A stretch of DNA of 64,000 nt, taken from the NCBI GenBank assembly GCA_902762785.1, contig CACWPL010000012.1, positions 1-64,000 of the forward strand, given 5' to 3'. Positions within the stretch are counted from its first letter, which is position 1; the number at the start of each line of letters is the position of its first letter. A model generated the notes under the pieces. That model was not told the DNA's origin. It was given only the letters and a program-made list of their open reading frames with translations, and did no database searches. A program made the position numbers and the translations under genes. Below are positions 7,101 through 15,727 of the stretch, in pieces. The stretch is from an uncultured Ruminococcus sp. (lineage in GTDB: Bacteria > Bacillota > Clostridia > Oscillospirales > Ruminococcaceae).

Positions 7101-10011
7101 AATAGCGGTCGATGTAGGCATCGAGGCGCGGGAGGTCGATGTTCTCCATGTCGATCTCGCGGCCGTCACGGATGAAGGTCGTCTCCAGGAGCTCGCGCAC
7201 CTCGTCGACGCGGCTGCGGTCGTTGGCCTCCACGATGTCGATGGCCGAGCGCAGCTCGCTCTTCTCGAGGAACAGCAGGATGCGCGTGTAGCGGACGCGG
7301 CCGCTCGTCTCGAAGCAGTTCGCGCGCGCCTCGGCCTTTTCGATGCACTCCTTGGCCTCCTTGGCATAGTCCTCCGCGGTCACATCGCTGCGGCGGTAGT
7401 CGGCGAAGGTGTCGATGCCGTGGCCGGTGGCAGTATGGAACGCGATCATGAGATCGGCCGCCTTGCGGAAGGACGGGATCTTCGCCGAGATGTCCTGCTG
7501 CTCGAGACTGAGCACGAGGTCCTCGAGGCCGTGGTCATGACTGCCATAGTAGCTGAACAGTGCGCGCAGGACGGCCGCGCCGAACAGGAGCGTGTTGCCC
7601 TCGTCGAGATACTGCGCACTGGTGTAGAACACCTCCGCGATCGACTGGGAGGTATAGGAGCAGCGCTCGATCGGGTCGTCGAAGGCATAGCTGTAGGCCT
7701 TCGCACACGCGCGCAGGTAGCTGTCCGGTGTGTCGCCGCGTGCCTCGGCCAGCAGGGCGGCCGCATCCAGATAGGTCAGCATGAGATAGCGCTCCGGCAT
7801 CCCCAGCGCACGGCGGAGCAGCTCCGAATCGGAGAGACCGACCGCATCCAGACCGTCCTTGTCCTTGTAGGCAGCGAGGAGCGCGGGCAGGTCGGCGACC
7901 TCCTCCTCCTCCGGCGCGGCCTGTGCGGTCTCGGCAGGGGCCGTTTCCTCGGCGGGAGCTGCCTCCTCGGCAGGGGGCGCGATCAGCGCTTCGACATCAT
8001 ATCCGGCGTCCGCCAGACGCTCGAGGAGCGCGGGACGGTGCTTCTCGTCCGCCTGCACGGCCAGCATGGCGGCACGGTCGACATCGCCCTCATCGAGATA
8101 GAGCGCAGCCAAGGTCGGGATCACATCGCCGCTGCGGGCGTTCGTGTTCGACCCGCTCTCATCGCAGAGACGGAGCCACTTCTCGAGCTCCGCGATCGCG
8201 GCCGGGGCCTTCCCCTGCTCGAGCAGGAGCGCGGCCTTCTCGCGGCGGCGGCGCATGATCTCCTTGGGCGGCTTTTCCGGAAGGAGCGTCAGCAGCTCAT
8301 CGAGGAGGGGCAGGAGCGCGTCCTTCCGGCCGAGCCGCTCGCTCAGCGACAGCACCGCGGAGACGTTCTCGGCATCGCGGGTGATGGTGTCGCCATAGTC
8401 ATCGAGGAGCTCGGTCACAGAGGCAGAATAGCCCAAGTCGCCATAGCGCCCCCACATGACGTCGTAGCAGCGGAGCTGTCCGGCCGCGGCGGCCGCAGGC
8501 TCCTCGTCCATCAGCAGCTTGAAGGCCTCGAGCGCCTGCTCCGGCACTCCTTTCTCGAGGAGCTTCGTGGCATCGGCAAGGCTCTTGGTGCGCGCGGCAC
8601 GGGCGGCCTTCTCCTGCTCCTTCTTCTTCTTCTTGCTCAGACCGGTGTAGACCGTGCCCGTCACGGGGGTGCGCACCTCCACGGCCATTTCCTTCCCATA
8701 GGCACGGCCGCCGTGCTTGAAGATGACGCCGATGTCGAGGTCGCGCGCCTCCTTGCTCTCCATCGCGTTCAGGCGGTCACGCAGCGCGGTGTCCGTCACG
8801 GAGGCGATGCTGAAGCGGAAGCTGCCCTCGCCGTTCTCCGGCACGATCTCGCCGGTCTTCTCGTAGACATTGAACTTCACGATGATGCCCGCGCGCGGAC
8901 GGTCGGGGTCGATCGTGGGGATGACAGGCGTCTCCGGCACAGGCTCGTCGACAGGCTCCGGCGCCTGCTCCTGCGGCGCGGCAGCCTCGATCAGCGGCCG
9001 CACCTGGGTCGCCGTGCAGTAGGACGTGAGCGCCTCGAGGCAGGAGGGCAGGCTCAGGAAATTGGTCAGACCGGCCTTGCAGTCGGCATCGACACGGCGG
9101 ATGACCGCCTCGATCCAGAGGAGCTGCTCCGGCGTGCGCTCGCTCGCAAGGAGCCACGCCAGACCGCTGAGGTCCTTCAGATGCAGCGCACTGTAGGCCT
9201 CGATGGCGGCCGCATCCGGCAGATCGTCAGATCCGGCGTCACGGATGGCGATGGCCGCATAGACCGCGGCCGTGCGGTAGGCCTCGTCCGTCTCGGCGGA
9301 CTTGGCATCGCGGTAAGCAAGACGGCAGGCCGCGGCGACATTTCCGCCGCGGTGGAAGTTCCCGATGGCCTCGGCGGTCTGCCCCTCGAGGCATTGCGCC
9401 GTCGCGAGGAACGCCCAGGCGGTGTCGTCATCGTCATCGCGAATGTCCCCCTTGAGGGACAGCACGGCGCCCTTGAGCTTCTCCTGATCCTTGGCGGACA
9501 GGGCACTGTTGATGGTGCTGTAGACCGGATTGAAGTGCTTGCGCAGGTCGGTCGGCATCGCGCGGAACGCTGTTTTCAGGACATCCGCATCGAAGCGGAG
9601 CGGACGGATCTCGTCCTCTGTCGGCAGGATGGCCTGACGGAGGGTAGGCGCCGGGACAGCAGGTGCCTCCGGTACAGACGGGATGGGCGCTGCCGGGACG
9701 GAGGGCGATCCTGAGACAGGCGGCGCTGCCGGTGCTGTCGCGGTGATGGCCGGCATCGGGACAGGGGGCGGGGTGATGATGACCTGCTCGCCCTTTTGCG
9801 GGGCCGGCATCGTTTGGACGACAGTCGCGCCCGGTATCTCGATCATGCCGATCTGTGAGAAGGGGATCACGGCCGAATACGTCACCTGAAGGCGCAGCGC
9901 GGCGCCGTCGTTCTCCTGCACGATACCGCTGATCGTGCGTCCTGTGCGGTCAGTGAGCGTCACATAGGCGCCCGGTGTCAGTGCTGCGAGATCTTTTTGG
10001 AAGATGTCCAT
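4171..10011 (-). CDS. Giant Sm-like/helical-repeat/STAND-type ATPase
   Basis: A 1946-residue protein, the largest in the window. Order of parts: residues 1-60 are beta-rich with the pattern GAYVTLTDRTGRTISGIV, like an Sm/Lsm or small beta-barrel RNA-binding domain. Residues 65-112 are a Pro/Ala/Val linker. A helical segment follows, then a second beta-rich module near 370-450 (GIIVKFNVYEKTGEIV), possibly OB or cold-shock-like. Long TPR-like helical repeats extend to about 1450. The C-terminal P-loop ATPase has Walker A GGRQLGKS at 1588-1595 and Walker B LLMLDEADEF at 1674-1683, and the last 140 residues look like a winged helix. The architecture fits STAND-class signalling ATPases of conflict systems. 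It is first in a three-gene operon with its own strong promoter; the ribosome site is AAGGAG eight bases before ATG. No signal peptide or membrane segment was seen. Confidence 0.8.
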   Translation of the reverse strand: MDIFQKDLAALTPGAYVTLTDRTGRTISGIVQENDGAALRLQVTYSAVIPFSQIGMIEIPGATVVQTMPAPQKGEQVIITPPPVPMPAITATAPAAPPVSGSPSVPAAPIPSVPEAPAVPAPTLRQAILPTEDEIRPLRFDADVLKTAFRAMPTDLRKHFNPVYSTINSALSAKDQEKLKGAVLSLKGDIRDDDDDTAWAFLATAQCLEGQTAEAIGNFHRGGNVAAACRLAYRDAKSAETDEAYRTAAVYAAIAIRDAGSDDLPDAAAIEAYSALHLKDLSGLAWLLASERTPEQLLWIEAVIRRVDADCKAGLTNFLSLPSCLEALTSYCTATQVRPLIEAAAPQEQAPEPVDEPVPETPVIPTIDPDRPRAGIIVKFNVYEKTGEIVPENGEGSFRFSIASVTDTALRDRLNAMESKEARDLDIGVIFKHGGRAYGKEMAVEVRTPVTGTVYTGLSKKKKKEQEKAARAARTKSLADATKLLEKGVPEQALEAFKLLMDEEPAAAAAGQLRCYDVMWGRYGDLGYSASVTELLDDYGDTITRDAENVSAVLSLSERLGRKDALLPLLDELLTLLPEKPPKEIMRRRREKAALLLEQGKAPAAIAELEKWLRLCDESGSNTNARSGDVIPTLAALYLDEGDVDRAAMLAVQADEKHRPALLERLADAGYDVEALIAPPAEEAAPAEETAPAETAQAAPEEEEVADLPALLAAYKDKDGLDAVGLSDSELLRRALGMPERYLMLTYLDAAALLAEARGDTPDSYLRACAKAYSYAFDDPIERCSYTSQSIAEVFYTSAQYLDEGNTLLFGAAVLRALFSYYGSHDHGLEDLVLSLEQQDISAKIPSFRKAADLMIAFHTATGHGIDTFADYRRSDVTAEDYAKEAKECIEKAEARANCFETSGRVRYTRILLFLEKSELRSAIDIVEANDRSRVDEVRELLETTFIRDGREIDMENIDLPRLDAYIDRYWDLAADRMRAERLNVDRPHQRLHDPKRSSVVNVIRSMLHCLCGWVCVTEQTGGADSEAVLARYSFARAQLMPCLREIADSCGDTTADRAAEALRVTAEELYAKLEGTWDMKTRRFLFAGFLRSEEILLDENFLPELQSTFCGLPELCIFGRIERHAQAALPSLTERLHSIFSDDVTKNDHRAARLIRDYARETGDEALANDPLFEDMERYVRQSRSRVLKRYRDFKEDLELAESYGRISDVMGRKTALRDTADAWAAITDRTQDFGAFMRLLNALNATVAREDETRGRDLTRQLEELCAEPDVDLGIYPRERIEAAIRDREYTIAEHMMNCVRIKDVDDVEDWSEAPLGYLRRFMEEYGEDYSFVASGSHTVVDSILQHEHRLTEDVRRSDARRADELELTLLHKSENGRKDVRGGVKLLMHWIKNAPAGEETIAELLGLLGFGQITVTRETSEPNADSYLVLREKRRGNTSYPYPIPAFGSDAETEPFRVLCLYSRHDTKKLLDRFRTIGRTPRHTIVLLDHALNIDDRHELAKACKQDHTLTRTYIVIDRVTLFFLARNYAETSVDRMLMAITMPFAYYQPFIADSHFQTPPELFAGRSAELGTIEVASGANLVYGGRQLGKSALLKMAQMRVDGNDLHDRAVLVDITKLGYREAAHKVSTYLIDAGILEESCECDDWEVLARHIRKRLADEDPDRYIHYLLLMLDEADEFISSCAEVDYRPISELKNLQSPRFKIVMAGVHDLSRFEREAMLYNNNIMAHMSSVIVRPFRRPEATELLTHTLGYLGFRLGDERIVSLILGKTNYFPGLIQLYCQKLLESMKEEGYGGYSIGSTPPYEVTEDHIKKLLADKHFVSEMSNKLRMTLFVDQAQGSYYHIIALLLAQLYYDDLKNGRCSEGSQLSHSLADIREEATELGIARICALNDEQLDVLLGEMWDLNILSVVNDGYQFSTTGFRELLGTAKAVDDALTGYAQ

Positions 10012-10063
10012 AGTAAAAGCTCCTTTTGCGTTATATTTGGCACGTCCATGCGTGTCTATTTAT

Positions 10064-10092
10064 ATTATATAACATCGAGAGAGAAAGTTCAA
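10064..10092 (-). promoter_or_regulatory. Sigma-A promoter of the ATPase/HEPN/methyltransferase operon
   Basis: On the minus strand, -35 TTGAAC (10087-10092) and -10 TATAAT (10064-10069) are separated by 17 bases, in an AT-rich patch. The -10 box is about 50 bases upstream of the ATPase start. This is one of the strongest-looking promoters here, which argues for constitutive expression. Confidence 0.85.
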
Positions 10093-10206
10093 TCTATTTT
10101 AAGAAAAATGATCTGATCTCGCTGCGCATATATCTGATCGAACGCCGTCGCACGGAGCGGCATCTCCTCATAGCGCACAGGTCCCTGCATAGAAAGGAGC
10201 ATCCCT

Positions 10207-10878
10207 ATGTTCGATCATATCTTCGTCCCCGGCTGGGACGGCCCCTCGGTGCCGCTCTCGGCACACAAACGCACGCTGCGGCTCCTCGCCGCCGTGCTCC
10301 TGCTCCTCTCCGCGGTCTGCTTTTGTCTGCGGGGCATCCGCGGGCGCGGCGACCTCACGCTGGAGATGGAGGAACGCCAGATCCCGCTCTTCTACCAGAC
10401 CGATCCCCGCTGGGGCGGGAACGCCTATGGTGACAGCACCATCGCCGTCAGCGGATGCGGCCCCACCTGTCTCTCCATGGTGATCTGCGGCCTGACCCAG
10501 ACGCAGGACTGGGGGCCCGCCTCCGTCGCGGCCTTCGCGGAGGCGCAGGGCTATTACATCCCCGGCATCGGTACCGCCTGGGACCTCATGACGGCCGGCG
10601 CCGCCGACCTCGGCCTGATGAGCAGGAGCCTTCCCTGCACGGCCGACGTCCTGCTGGAGGCCTCGCCGGATGCGCCGCTGATCTGCTCCATGATGCCCGG
10701 TGACTTCACCAAGGGCGGTCACTTCATCGTCATCGTCGGTGTGGATGAGAGCGGCCGTCTCATCGTCAACGACCCCGCCAGCGAGGTCAATTCCAAGAAG
10801 CGCTGGGATGCCGGCCGTGTCGCCGACCAGGTCAAGGGCGTGTGGCAGTTCGCCCTGCCGGCAGATGCCGCGGAGTGA
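10207..10878 (+). CDS. Membrane-anchored C39-like cysteine peptidase
   Basis: A 223-residue protein with one membrane segment near 25-43 and the rest extracellular. The C-terminal domain has the papain-like/peptidase C39-like pattern: YQTDPRWG (63-70), SGCGPT with the probable catalytic Cys84, GGHFIVIVG with His172, and VNDP with Asp189. This is the usual Cys-His-Asp order. Such domains cleave peptides or act on cell-wall peptides, but the substrate is unknown here. An AAAGGAG ribosome site precedes ATG 10207. It is divergent from the ATPase operon and is followed by an L,D-transpeptidase lipoprotein with its own promoter, so a cell-envelope role is reasonable. Confidence 0.85.
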   Translation: MFDHIFVPGWDGPSVPLSAHKRTLRLLAAVLLLLSAVCFCLRGIRGRGDLTLEMEERQIPLFYQTDPRWGGNAYGDSTIAVSGCGPTCLSMVICGLTQTQDWGPASVAAFAEAQGYYIPGIGTAWDLMTAGAADLGLMSRSLPCTADVLLEASPDAPLICSMMPGDFTKGGHFIVIVGVDESGRLIVNDPASEVNSKKRWDAGRVADQVKGVWQFALPADAAE

Positions 10879-10886
10879 CGCGGCAC

Positions 10887-10915
10887 TTGCATTCTCGCCC
10901 GTTTTGTGCTATAAT
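10887..10915 (+). promoter_or_regulatory. Sigma-A promoter of the L,D-transpeptidase lipoprotein gene
   Basis: -35 TTGCAT (10887-10892), a 17-base spacer, and -10 TATAAT (10910-10915), 42 bases before the ATG at 10958. Confidence 0.85.
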
Positions 10916-10957
10916 GGTGTTATCCAATGCCTATGGCAAATGAAAGGATGGTCCCAT

Positions 10958-11761
10958 ATGCAACATCAGAGCAAACGTACGGTCCGCCTCCTCGCGGCGG
11001 TCGCCCTCACGGCGGCGCTCCTGACCGGATGCGGCAGTCCGGCCGCAGCGCCTGCCGGCGATGCCGCAGGGGCAGGCGGGGACGCACTGTCGATCCAGAC
11101 GCAGAACGTCGTCGTTTCTCCCGCCTGGCTCCCGCAGCTCGAGGCGGCGAAGGGATGCGATCAGCTCATCGTCGTCGCCGGAGTGGGCGAGACCACCTGC
11201 TACGTCAGCATGCACGAGAAGGATGCGAACGGCAACTGGAAGATGCTCCTCCAGGCGCCCGGCTATATCGGCATCGAGGGCCTGGGGGAGGCCGACAGCT
11301 ACCACGCGATCACGCCGATCGGGACCTTTACGATCGACAAGGCGTTCGGCATCGCAGACGATCCCGGCTGCCAGATCCCCTATACCAAGGTGACCGATGA
11401 CGATTATTGGTCGGGCGATATGCGCGAGGGGATGCATTTCAATGAGTTCGTCAAGCTCAGCGATGTCCCCGACCTCGACACCTCGAGCAGCGAGCATCTG
11501 ATCGACTATACCTACGAGTACCAGTATTGCCTGAACATGGGCTTCAACAGCGACTGTGTGCCCGGGGGCGGCGCGGCCTTCTTCTTCCACTGCATGAGTC
11601 TCGTCAAGCCCTACACGGGCGGCTGCGTCGCAGTCAATGAGGCGGTCATGAAGCAGATCATGCAGCAGGTCAAGGAGGGCTGCCGGATCACCATCGACAC
11701 GGCCGATGCCCTTGGGATCGACCTCAACGAAGCACGCGACTTTGCCAACCGGAACGTCTGA
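10958..11761 (+). CDS. L,D-transpeptidase family lipoprotein
   Basis: A 267-residue secreted lipoprotein. The signal peptide ends in the lipobox LLTGC with Cys25 as the lipidation site, followed by an Ala/Gly-rich linker. The catalytic domain shows AITPIGTFTID, a hallmark strand of YkuD-type enzymes, and later FFHCMS and YTGGCVAV, which match the His and the nucleophilic Cys of the family (H-x-n-GC). It probably cross-links or modifies peptidoglycan outside the cell. ATG 10958 is the first Met with a signal peptide and has GAAAGGA upstream; the longer open frame overlaps the previous gene. A strong terminator follows. A second, larger L,D-transpeptidase lies at 15965-18055. Confidence 0.9.
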   Translation: MQHQSKRTVRLLAAVALTAALLTGCGSPAAAPAGDAAGAGGDALSIQTQNVVVSPAWLPQLEAAKGCDQLIVVAGVGETTCYVSMHEKDANGNWKMLLQAPGYIGIEGLGEADSYHAITPIGTFTIDKAFGIADDPGCQIPYTKVTDDDYWSGDMREGMHFNEFVKLSDVPDLDTSSSEHLIDYTYEYQYCLNMGFNSDCVPGGGAAFFFHCMSLVKPYTGGCVAVNEAVMKQIMQQVKEGCRITIDTADALGIDLNEARDFANRNV

Positions 11762-11776
11762 CCCGGCAGCAAAAGC

Positions 11777-11820
11777 ATATGCCCCCTTCCCACGGGCGGG
11801 AAGGGGGCATATCTTTCTTT
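11777..11820 (+). terminator. Strong bidirectional terminator
   Basis: Fifteen-base perfect stem: 11777-11791 pairs with 11798-11812 around a six-base loop, then CTTTCTTT. The minus-strand reading serves the convergent membrane-protein gene, with a weaker tail. Confidence 0.9.
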
Positions 11821-11844
11821 ATCGAAGGCGGGCGGCGTGATCGC

Positions 11845-14607
11845 TCACCACTGCCAATCCTTGAAGAGCGCGGGCTTTTTCTCGGCCGCGGCCTCCTCGG
11901 GATGCTCGGCACGGCGGCGGTTCTTGTATTCAAAGAAGCTCGCGATGCCGATCAGCAGGATGCCGGCGAGGAAGAGGTAGATGCCCCAGTGCAGCGACGT
12001 CCAGAAGGACCAGGTCAGGCGGATCGTCATGACGACGAGCACCGCGAAGCCCAGCGTGAACCAGCGGAGCCGTCTCACAAAGAAGCTGCCGACCAGGATG
12101 CCGAAGCTGAAGACCACCAGCACGATCGCGTCCGCGACATTGCCGAAGCGGAAGCTCGACACCAGCAGGCAGAGCATCGTGACGCAGTAGGCGATGAAGC
12201 GCGCGGCATGGACGCGGCGGCGCTGCGTCTTCGGGAGGATGAACAGGAGCGTGAAGATGAACAGATGCACCGGCAGCAGGTACAGGAGGATCTGCGGGGT
12301 GATCATGTCCGAGCGGCGGAAGACCTCCAGGATGCCGAAGGGGTCGTCGATGTCGTGAAAGAGGACGGCCGTGCATCCGAAGAAGGAGGCCAGGAAGGCC
12401 GGGATGTAGTGCCGCTTCACGCGCCCCAGATAGAGCAGCGAGTAGAGCGCAAGGAACACGGAGGCCAGGATCCGCGGGTACCAGTCGATCGCGGAGACCG
12501 CCCCGAACACCGTCAGCACGCCCGTCGCGAGCGGCGCGTCGAGCTGGGCGACGCCGTTCTCGATCGTGACGAAGCGCGGGAGCAAAATGCGTCCCATCAC
12601 GGCCAGCAGGAGCAGCATCCCCGCGTAGCAGCCGACCTGGATCAGGGTCTTCCCCTCGAAAAAGTCCATCGTCATGCTGAACGCGAAGAACAGCATCGCC
12701 AGCGGCAGGAACGCCGGGATGTTGACCTTCTTGACCGTGAACGCCGCCGAGAAGATCAGCAGGAGCAGCATCAGCAGGATGCCCCAGATGCTCGGATCAT
12801 CGAAGAGGTAGATCAGCGTCGTGACCAGGCCGAGCGGGAGCGAGACGATCTCGAGATAGGAACGCGTCGCCTCCGTGCGGACGTGGCCGCGCAGGAAGGC
12901 CGTCTCCAGGAGGTACAGCAGCGTCACTGCCGCCATCAGGAGGACCCAGCACGGGGTCGGTCTCAGATACGGCGCGAGCGTCTCCTGGAGCGCCGGGAGG
13001 AGCATCGCGATAAAGCCGATCGCGGCGGTCTTTTCCACGAGCGCACGGTGCAGGACGTGGCCGAAGACCGTCACGAGGAGGAGCGTCCCCGCCGCGAGCC
13101 AGAAGACCGGCATCACCGGGTCGTGCAGACGCAGCAGGAGCGTCGCCCCGCAGGACGCGAGCGCCAGCACGAGCGTCCACGGACGGCGCTGCATAAGGAA
13201 CGTCACCAGCAGCACCAGCGCCGCGATCACCAGCAGGAGCGCGAACACCAGCGTATCCTCGCTCGGCCCGTAGGCGCCGAACAGCGCGGCCACAAAGAGC
13301 AAGGGCGCGGTCAGGGCGAGCCGCCCCGACTCCCCGGAGAGCTTGCCCTTCGGGAGCAGGAAGAAGCACAGCAGCGCCGCCGCGGTCGTACCGCCGCCCA
13401 AGAGGATCGCCTGGTAGTGGTCCTCATCGAAGAGCAGACCGATCGTGGCGATCGGGAGCATGATCCCGCTGAGGATCGCGCCCGTCCATCCGAAGGACCG
13501 GCGCAGCACCTCGCTCGCCTGCGGGACGGCGAGCGCCGTCATCAGGATCAGTCCGGGGACGACCATCTGGAAATAGGCATGGGCGAAAAACTCGGCATCG
13601 TCCAGCGGCGCGACGTTCATCACCGCATACGCCGCCGCCTCGAGCGCGACCAGCGCGCCCGCCGCGCCGACGTGTACCTTGCCGAAGACGAAGCGCTCGT
13701 TGAGGAAGAGCGCCGCCAGCACGAGCGACAAAAGCGCACCGACCACGCCGCAGGTCTCCGCGAGCGTCAGGAACGCGGCCGCGTAGAACAGGAGCAGCGG
13801 CAGAAGGAACGCGACGGCCGCCTTGGAGAACGGCGTCTCCTTCCCCGCGCGCAGATACATCTCCACGAGCACCGTCGCCGCGATGCCGCCGAGGAGCCAG
13901 ACCCCCATGATGAGGCAGGTGCCGGGGCGGCCTTCCGTGCCGCCGGGCATCTGCTCGGCGAGGAAGAGCGCGAAGGACGACCATCCGCCTGCGATGCCCG
14001 TCATGGCGATCCAGGCGAGGAAGCTGCTCTTGTAGCTGCGCGCGCCGAACCATGCGCAGACCGCCGCGCAGAGGAAGAGCGTCATCACGACGATGTACGC
14101 ACCGCCGCCCGCGAAGCTGTACCAGTCGCCCAGGAGGCGGAAGACGCCGATGCCCGCGATGGCCAGCGGCAGGAAGATGCATCCCAGGATGTAGAACGCA
14201 AGGCCGGTCTTGGGGAGCTTCCAGATGCGCTCGGCCAGCAGGTTCGCGCCGAACGCGATCACGCCCGCCGACAACAGCGATACCGCGCGCGCCACGTTCG
14301 GCATCACGTCCCAGGTGCTCGTCAAAAAGACGATGCCGCCCAAAAACAGGAACGCCACGCCCGCGATCAGCAAAAGCGGGATCGGGGAGAAGGGCTGCCG
14401 CGGCTTCTTCGGCTTCGGCGCGGGCGCATGGTACTGCGGCGTCCCGGGCGGGAGCACGAAGGGCGGCGGCGAGCTGGTGTCGACCGCGTCGGAGCGGATG
14501 CGCATGGGGACGGGCGCGGTGTCGGGGTCGTCATGGAAGAGCGCGTCGTCATTGCCGCCGGACGTGGGGCGGGGGTAGAGTCTTTCGTAGGGATTCTCGT
14601 TTGCCAT
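11845..14607 (-). CDS. Large polytopic membrane protein (DUF2157-like features)
   Basis: A 920-residue integral membrane protein. A soluble, Pro-rich N-terminus of about 110 residues is followed by roughly two dozen hydrophobic segments to the end, closing with a short basic/acidic cytoplasmic tail. The early segments (MPNVARAVSLLSAGVI, then FYILGCIFLPLAIAG) resemble the start of DUF2157-type proteins, but no catalytic motif is visible and the function is unknown. ATG 14607 is chosen because GGAGGCGAT lies six bases upstream; the longer frame to 14691 has no ribosome site. It is monocistronic, ending at the shared terminator near 11800. Confidence 0.8.
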   Translation of the reverse strand: MANENPYERLYPRPTSGGNDDALFHDDPDTAPVPMRIRSDAVDTSSPPPFVLPPGTPQYHAPAPKPKKPRQPFSPIPLLLIAGVAFLFLGGIVFLTSTWDVMPNVARAVSLLSAGVIAFGANLLAERIWKLPKTGLAFYILGCIFLPLAIAGIGVFRLLGDWYSFAGGGAYIVVMTLFLCAAVCAWFGARSYKSSFLAWIAMTGIAGGWSSFALFLAEQMPGGTEGRPGTCLIMGVWLLGGIAATVLVEMYLRAGKETPFSKAAVAFLLPLLLFYAAAFLTLAETCGVVGALLSLVLAALFLNERFVFGKVHVGAAGALVALEAAAYAVMNVAPLDDAEFFAHAYFQMVVPGLILMTALAVPQASEVLRRSFGWTGAILSGIMLPIATIGLLFDEDHYQAILLGGGTTAAALLCFFLLPKGKLSGESGRLALTAPLLFVAALFGAYGPSEDTLVFALLLVIAALVLLVTFLMQRRPWTLVLALASCGATLLLRLHDPVMPVFWLAAGTLLLVTVFGHVLHRALVEKTAAIGFIAMLLPALQETLAPYLRPTPCWVLLMAAVTLLYLLETAFLRGHVRTEATRSYLEIVSLPLGLVTTLIYLFDDPSIWGILLMLLLLIFSAAFTVKKVNIPAFLPLAMLFFAFSMTMDFFEGKTLIQVGCYAGMLLLLAVMGRILLPRFVTIENGVAQLDAPLATGVLTVFGAVSAIDWYPRILASVFLALYSLLYLGRVKRHYIPAFLASFFGCTAVLFHDIDDPFGILEVFRRSDMITPQILLYLLPVHLFIFTLLFILPKTQRRRVHAARFIAYCVTMLCLLVSSFRFGNVADAIVLVVFSFGILVGSFFVRRLRWFTLGFAVLVVMTIRLTWSFWTSLHWGIYLFLAGILLIGIASFFEYKNRRRAEHPEEAAAEKKPALFKDWQW

Positions 14608-14741
14608 AGGATCGCCTCCAGTCGGATATGCTGTGAGCCTTGCACATTTTGGCTCATTTGCAAAGTTAGTGCCACCTCCGCGCCGGAACATTACGCGACA
14701 TCCTCAACAAATTTGAAATGTCATTTTTGGATAGTATGACG

Positions 14742-14772
14742 AAACGGACGACGCGCGCGGCGCCGTCCGTTC
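14742..14772 (-). terminator. Hairpin after the 282-residue unknown gene
   Basis: AACGGACGACG (14743-14753) pairs imperfectly with CGCCGTCCGTT (14761-14771). The minus-strand tail is TTTCGT, so this is a moderate terminator. Confidence 0.5.
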
Positions 14773-14783
14773 GTTGTTTGGGG

Positions 14784-15632
14784 TCATGCGGCCTGTTCGT
14801 CTGTCGGGGCCAGGGGCATCTCGGAAGCGGGAAGGGCGTCCGGGACCTCCTGCACCTCGTCGGTGGGGAGGGCGTCCGGGGCCTCCGGTGCCTTGCGGCG
14901 TGCGTCCGGGAATTCCAGCACCTCGTCGGTGAGGACGAGCGGCGTTTGGAGATCGGGGAGGGCGGCCAAGCCCTCGATCCGCAGCTTCGTATAGAGGAGC
15001 CGGTAGGTCTTACCATTGGCATTGACGGACGTGAACATCGCCCATGTCGCGTCCTTGAGCTTCACGACATAGCGGCTGCCCGCCCTGCTGAGCTCGATGC
15101 GGCCATCCGTGAGGGCGTAGTCGCGGCCGCGGTAGAACACCTGCATGCCGTCCGTCGTGGTGCGGACGACGGGCGCGGCACCGTGCGCATGGACGTGGAG
15201 CGCGAAGTCCTTCATACTTTGCCACCTGACCTCTCGAATGCCCTTGCGCTCGAGCACCTCTTTGACCTCGCTGCTCGAGAAGAACGCGCTGCGGCGGAGG
15301 TACGGCTCCCGCTCATAGCGGAGCTTGAGGATCCCGGTGAAGTGCCCCGGCTCCAGGAACACGCGCTCTGTGGACAGGATCTTATGCTCCGTCCCCTTGG
15401 TGAGCGCGAGCTGCGCGACCCCATTGTAGCGCACGGTGTAGGTGATGATGGGACGAGGCCGCTTCGCGCGCAGCGTGACACATTCGATCCCCTCCGGCGA
15501 CACATGCACGGACCACTTGTGGTCCCATACAAGGTCGTTCTCGGTATGCTCGACGGCATGTGTGTTCCCATCCGCCGAACAGGACATTGCTTCTACGATG
15601 TGGCCATCCTCGATCTGTACAGTGATATACAT
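14784..15632 (-). CDS. Hypothetical protein with acidic/proline C-terminal tail
   Basis: An unrecognised 282-residue protein. It begins without a signal peptide (MYITVQIEDGHIVEAM) and is mostly beta-rich with many charged residues. A segment near 150-200 (HVHAHGAAPVV, VFYRGRDYALTDGRIELS) could form a small beta-barrel. The last 60 residues are Pro/Glu/Ala/Leu repeats of the type DALP-x-DE/SE-V/M, probably disordered. The start is supported by AAAGGAGG seven bases before ATG 15632. It is 95 bases downstream of a small membrane protein on the same strand. No function is proposed. Confidence 0.75.
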   Translation of the reverse strand: MYITVQIEDGHIVEAMSCSADGNTHAVEHTENDLVWDHKWSVHVSPEGIECVTLRAKRPRPIITYTVRYNGVAQLALTKGTEHKILSTERVFLEPGHFTGILKLRYEREPYLRRSAFFSSSEVKEVLERKGIREVRWQSMKDFALHVHAHGAAPVVRTTTDGMQVFYRGRDYALTDGRIELSRAGSRYVVKLKDATWAMFTSVNANGKTYRLLYTKLRIEGLAALPDLQTPLVLTDEVLEFPDARRKAPEAPDALPTDEVQEVPDALPASEMPLAPTDEQAA

Positions 15633-15727
15633 AAGCTGCCTCCTTTAGGTGTAGACGATGGGGCGCTGCCCCGTTGACGTCTCTTGATGGGGCGTCATCC
15701 GGCAGCGTTCGATCATGGATGGCGACA

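Noticed and set aside
4387-9714. A 1775-residue plus-strand open frame opposite the giant ATPase
   Set aside because: It is rich in Ala, Gly, Val, Glu and Asp in the way expected from the reverse complement of a GC-rich gene, has no ribosome site or domain, and the opposite strand has Walker motifs and a promoter.
11779-14739. A 986-residue plus-strand frame opposite the polytopic membrane protein
   Set aside because: It consists of Arg/Glu/Asp/Gln/His-rich sequence from the reverse complement of membrane codons; there is no start signal.
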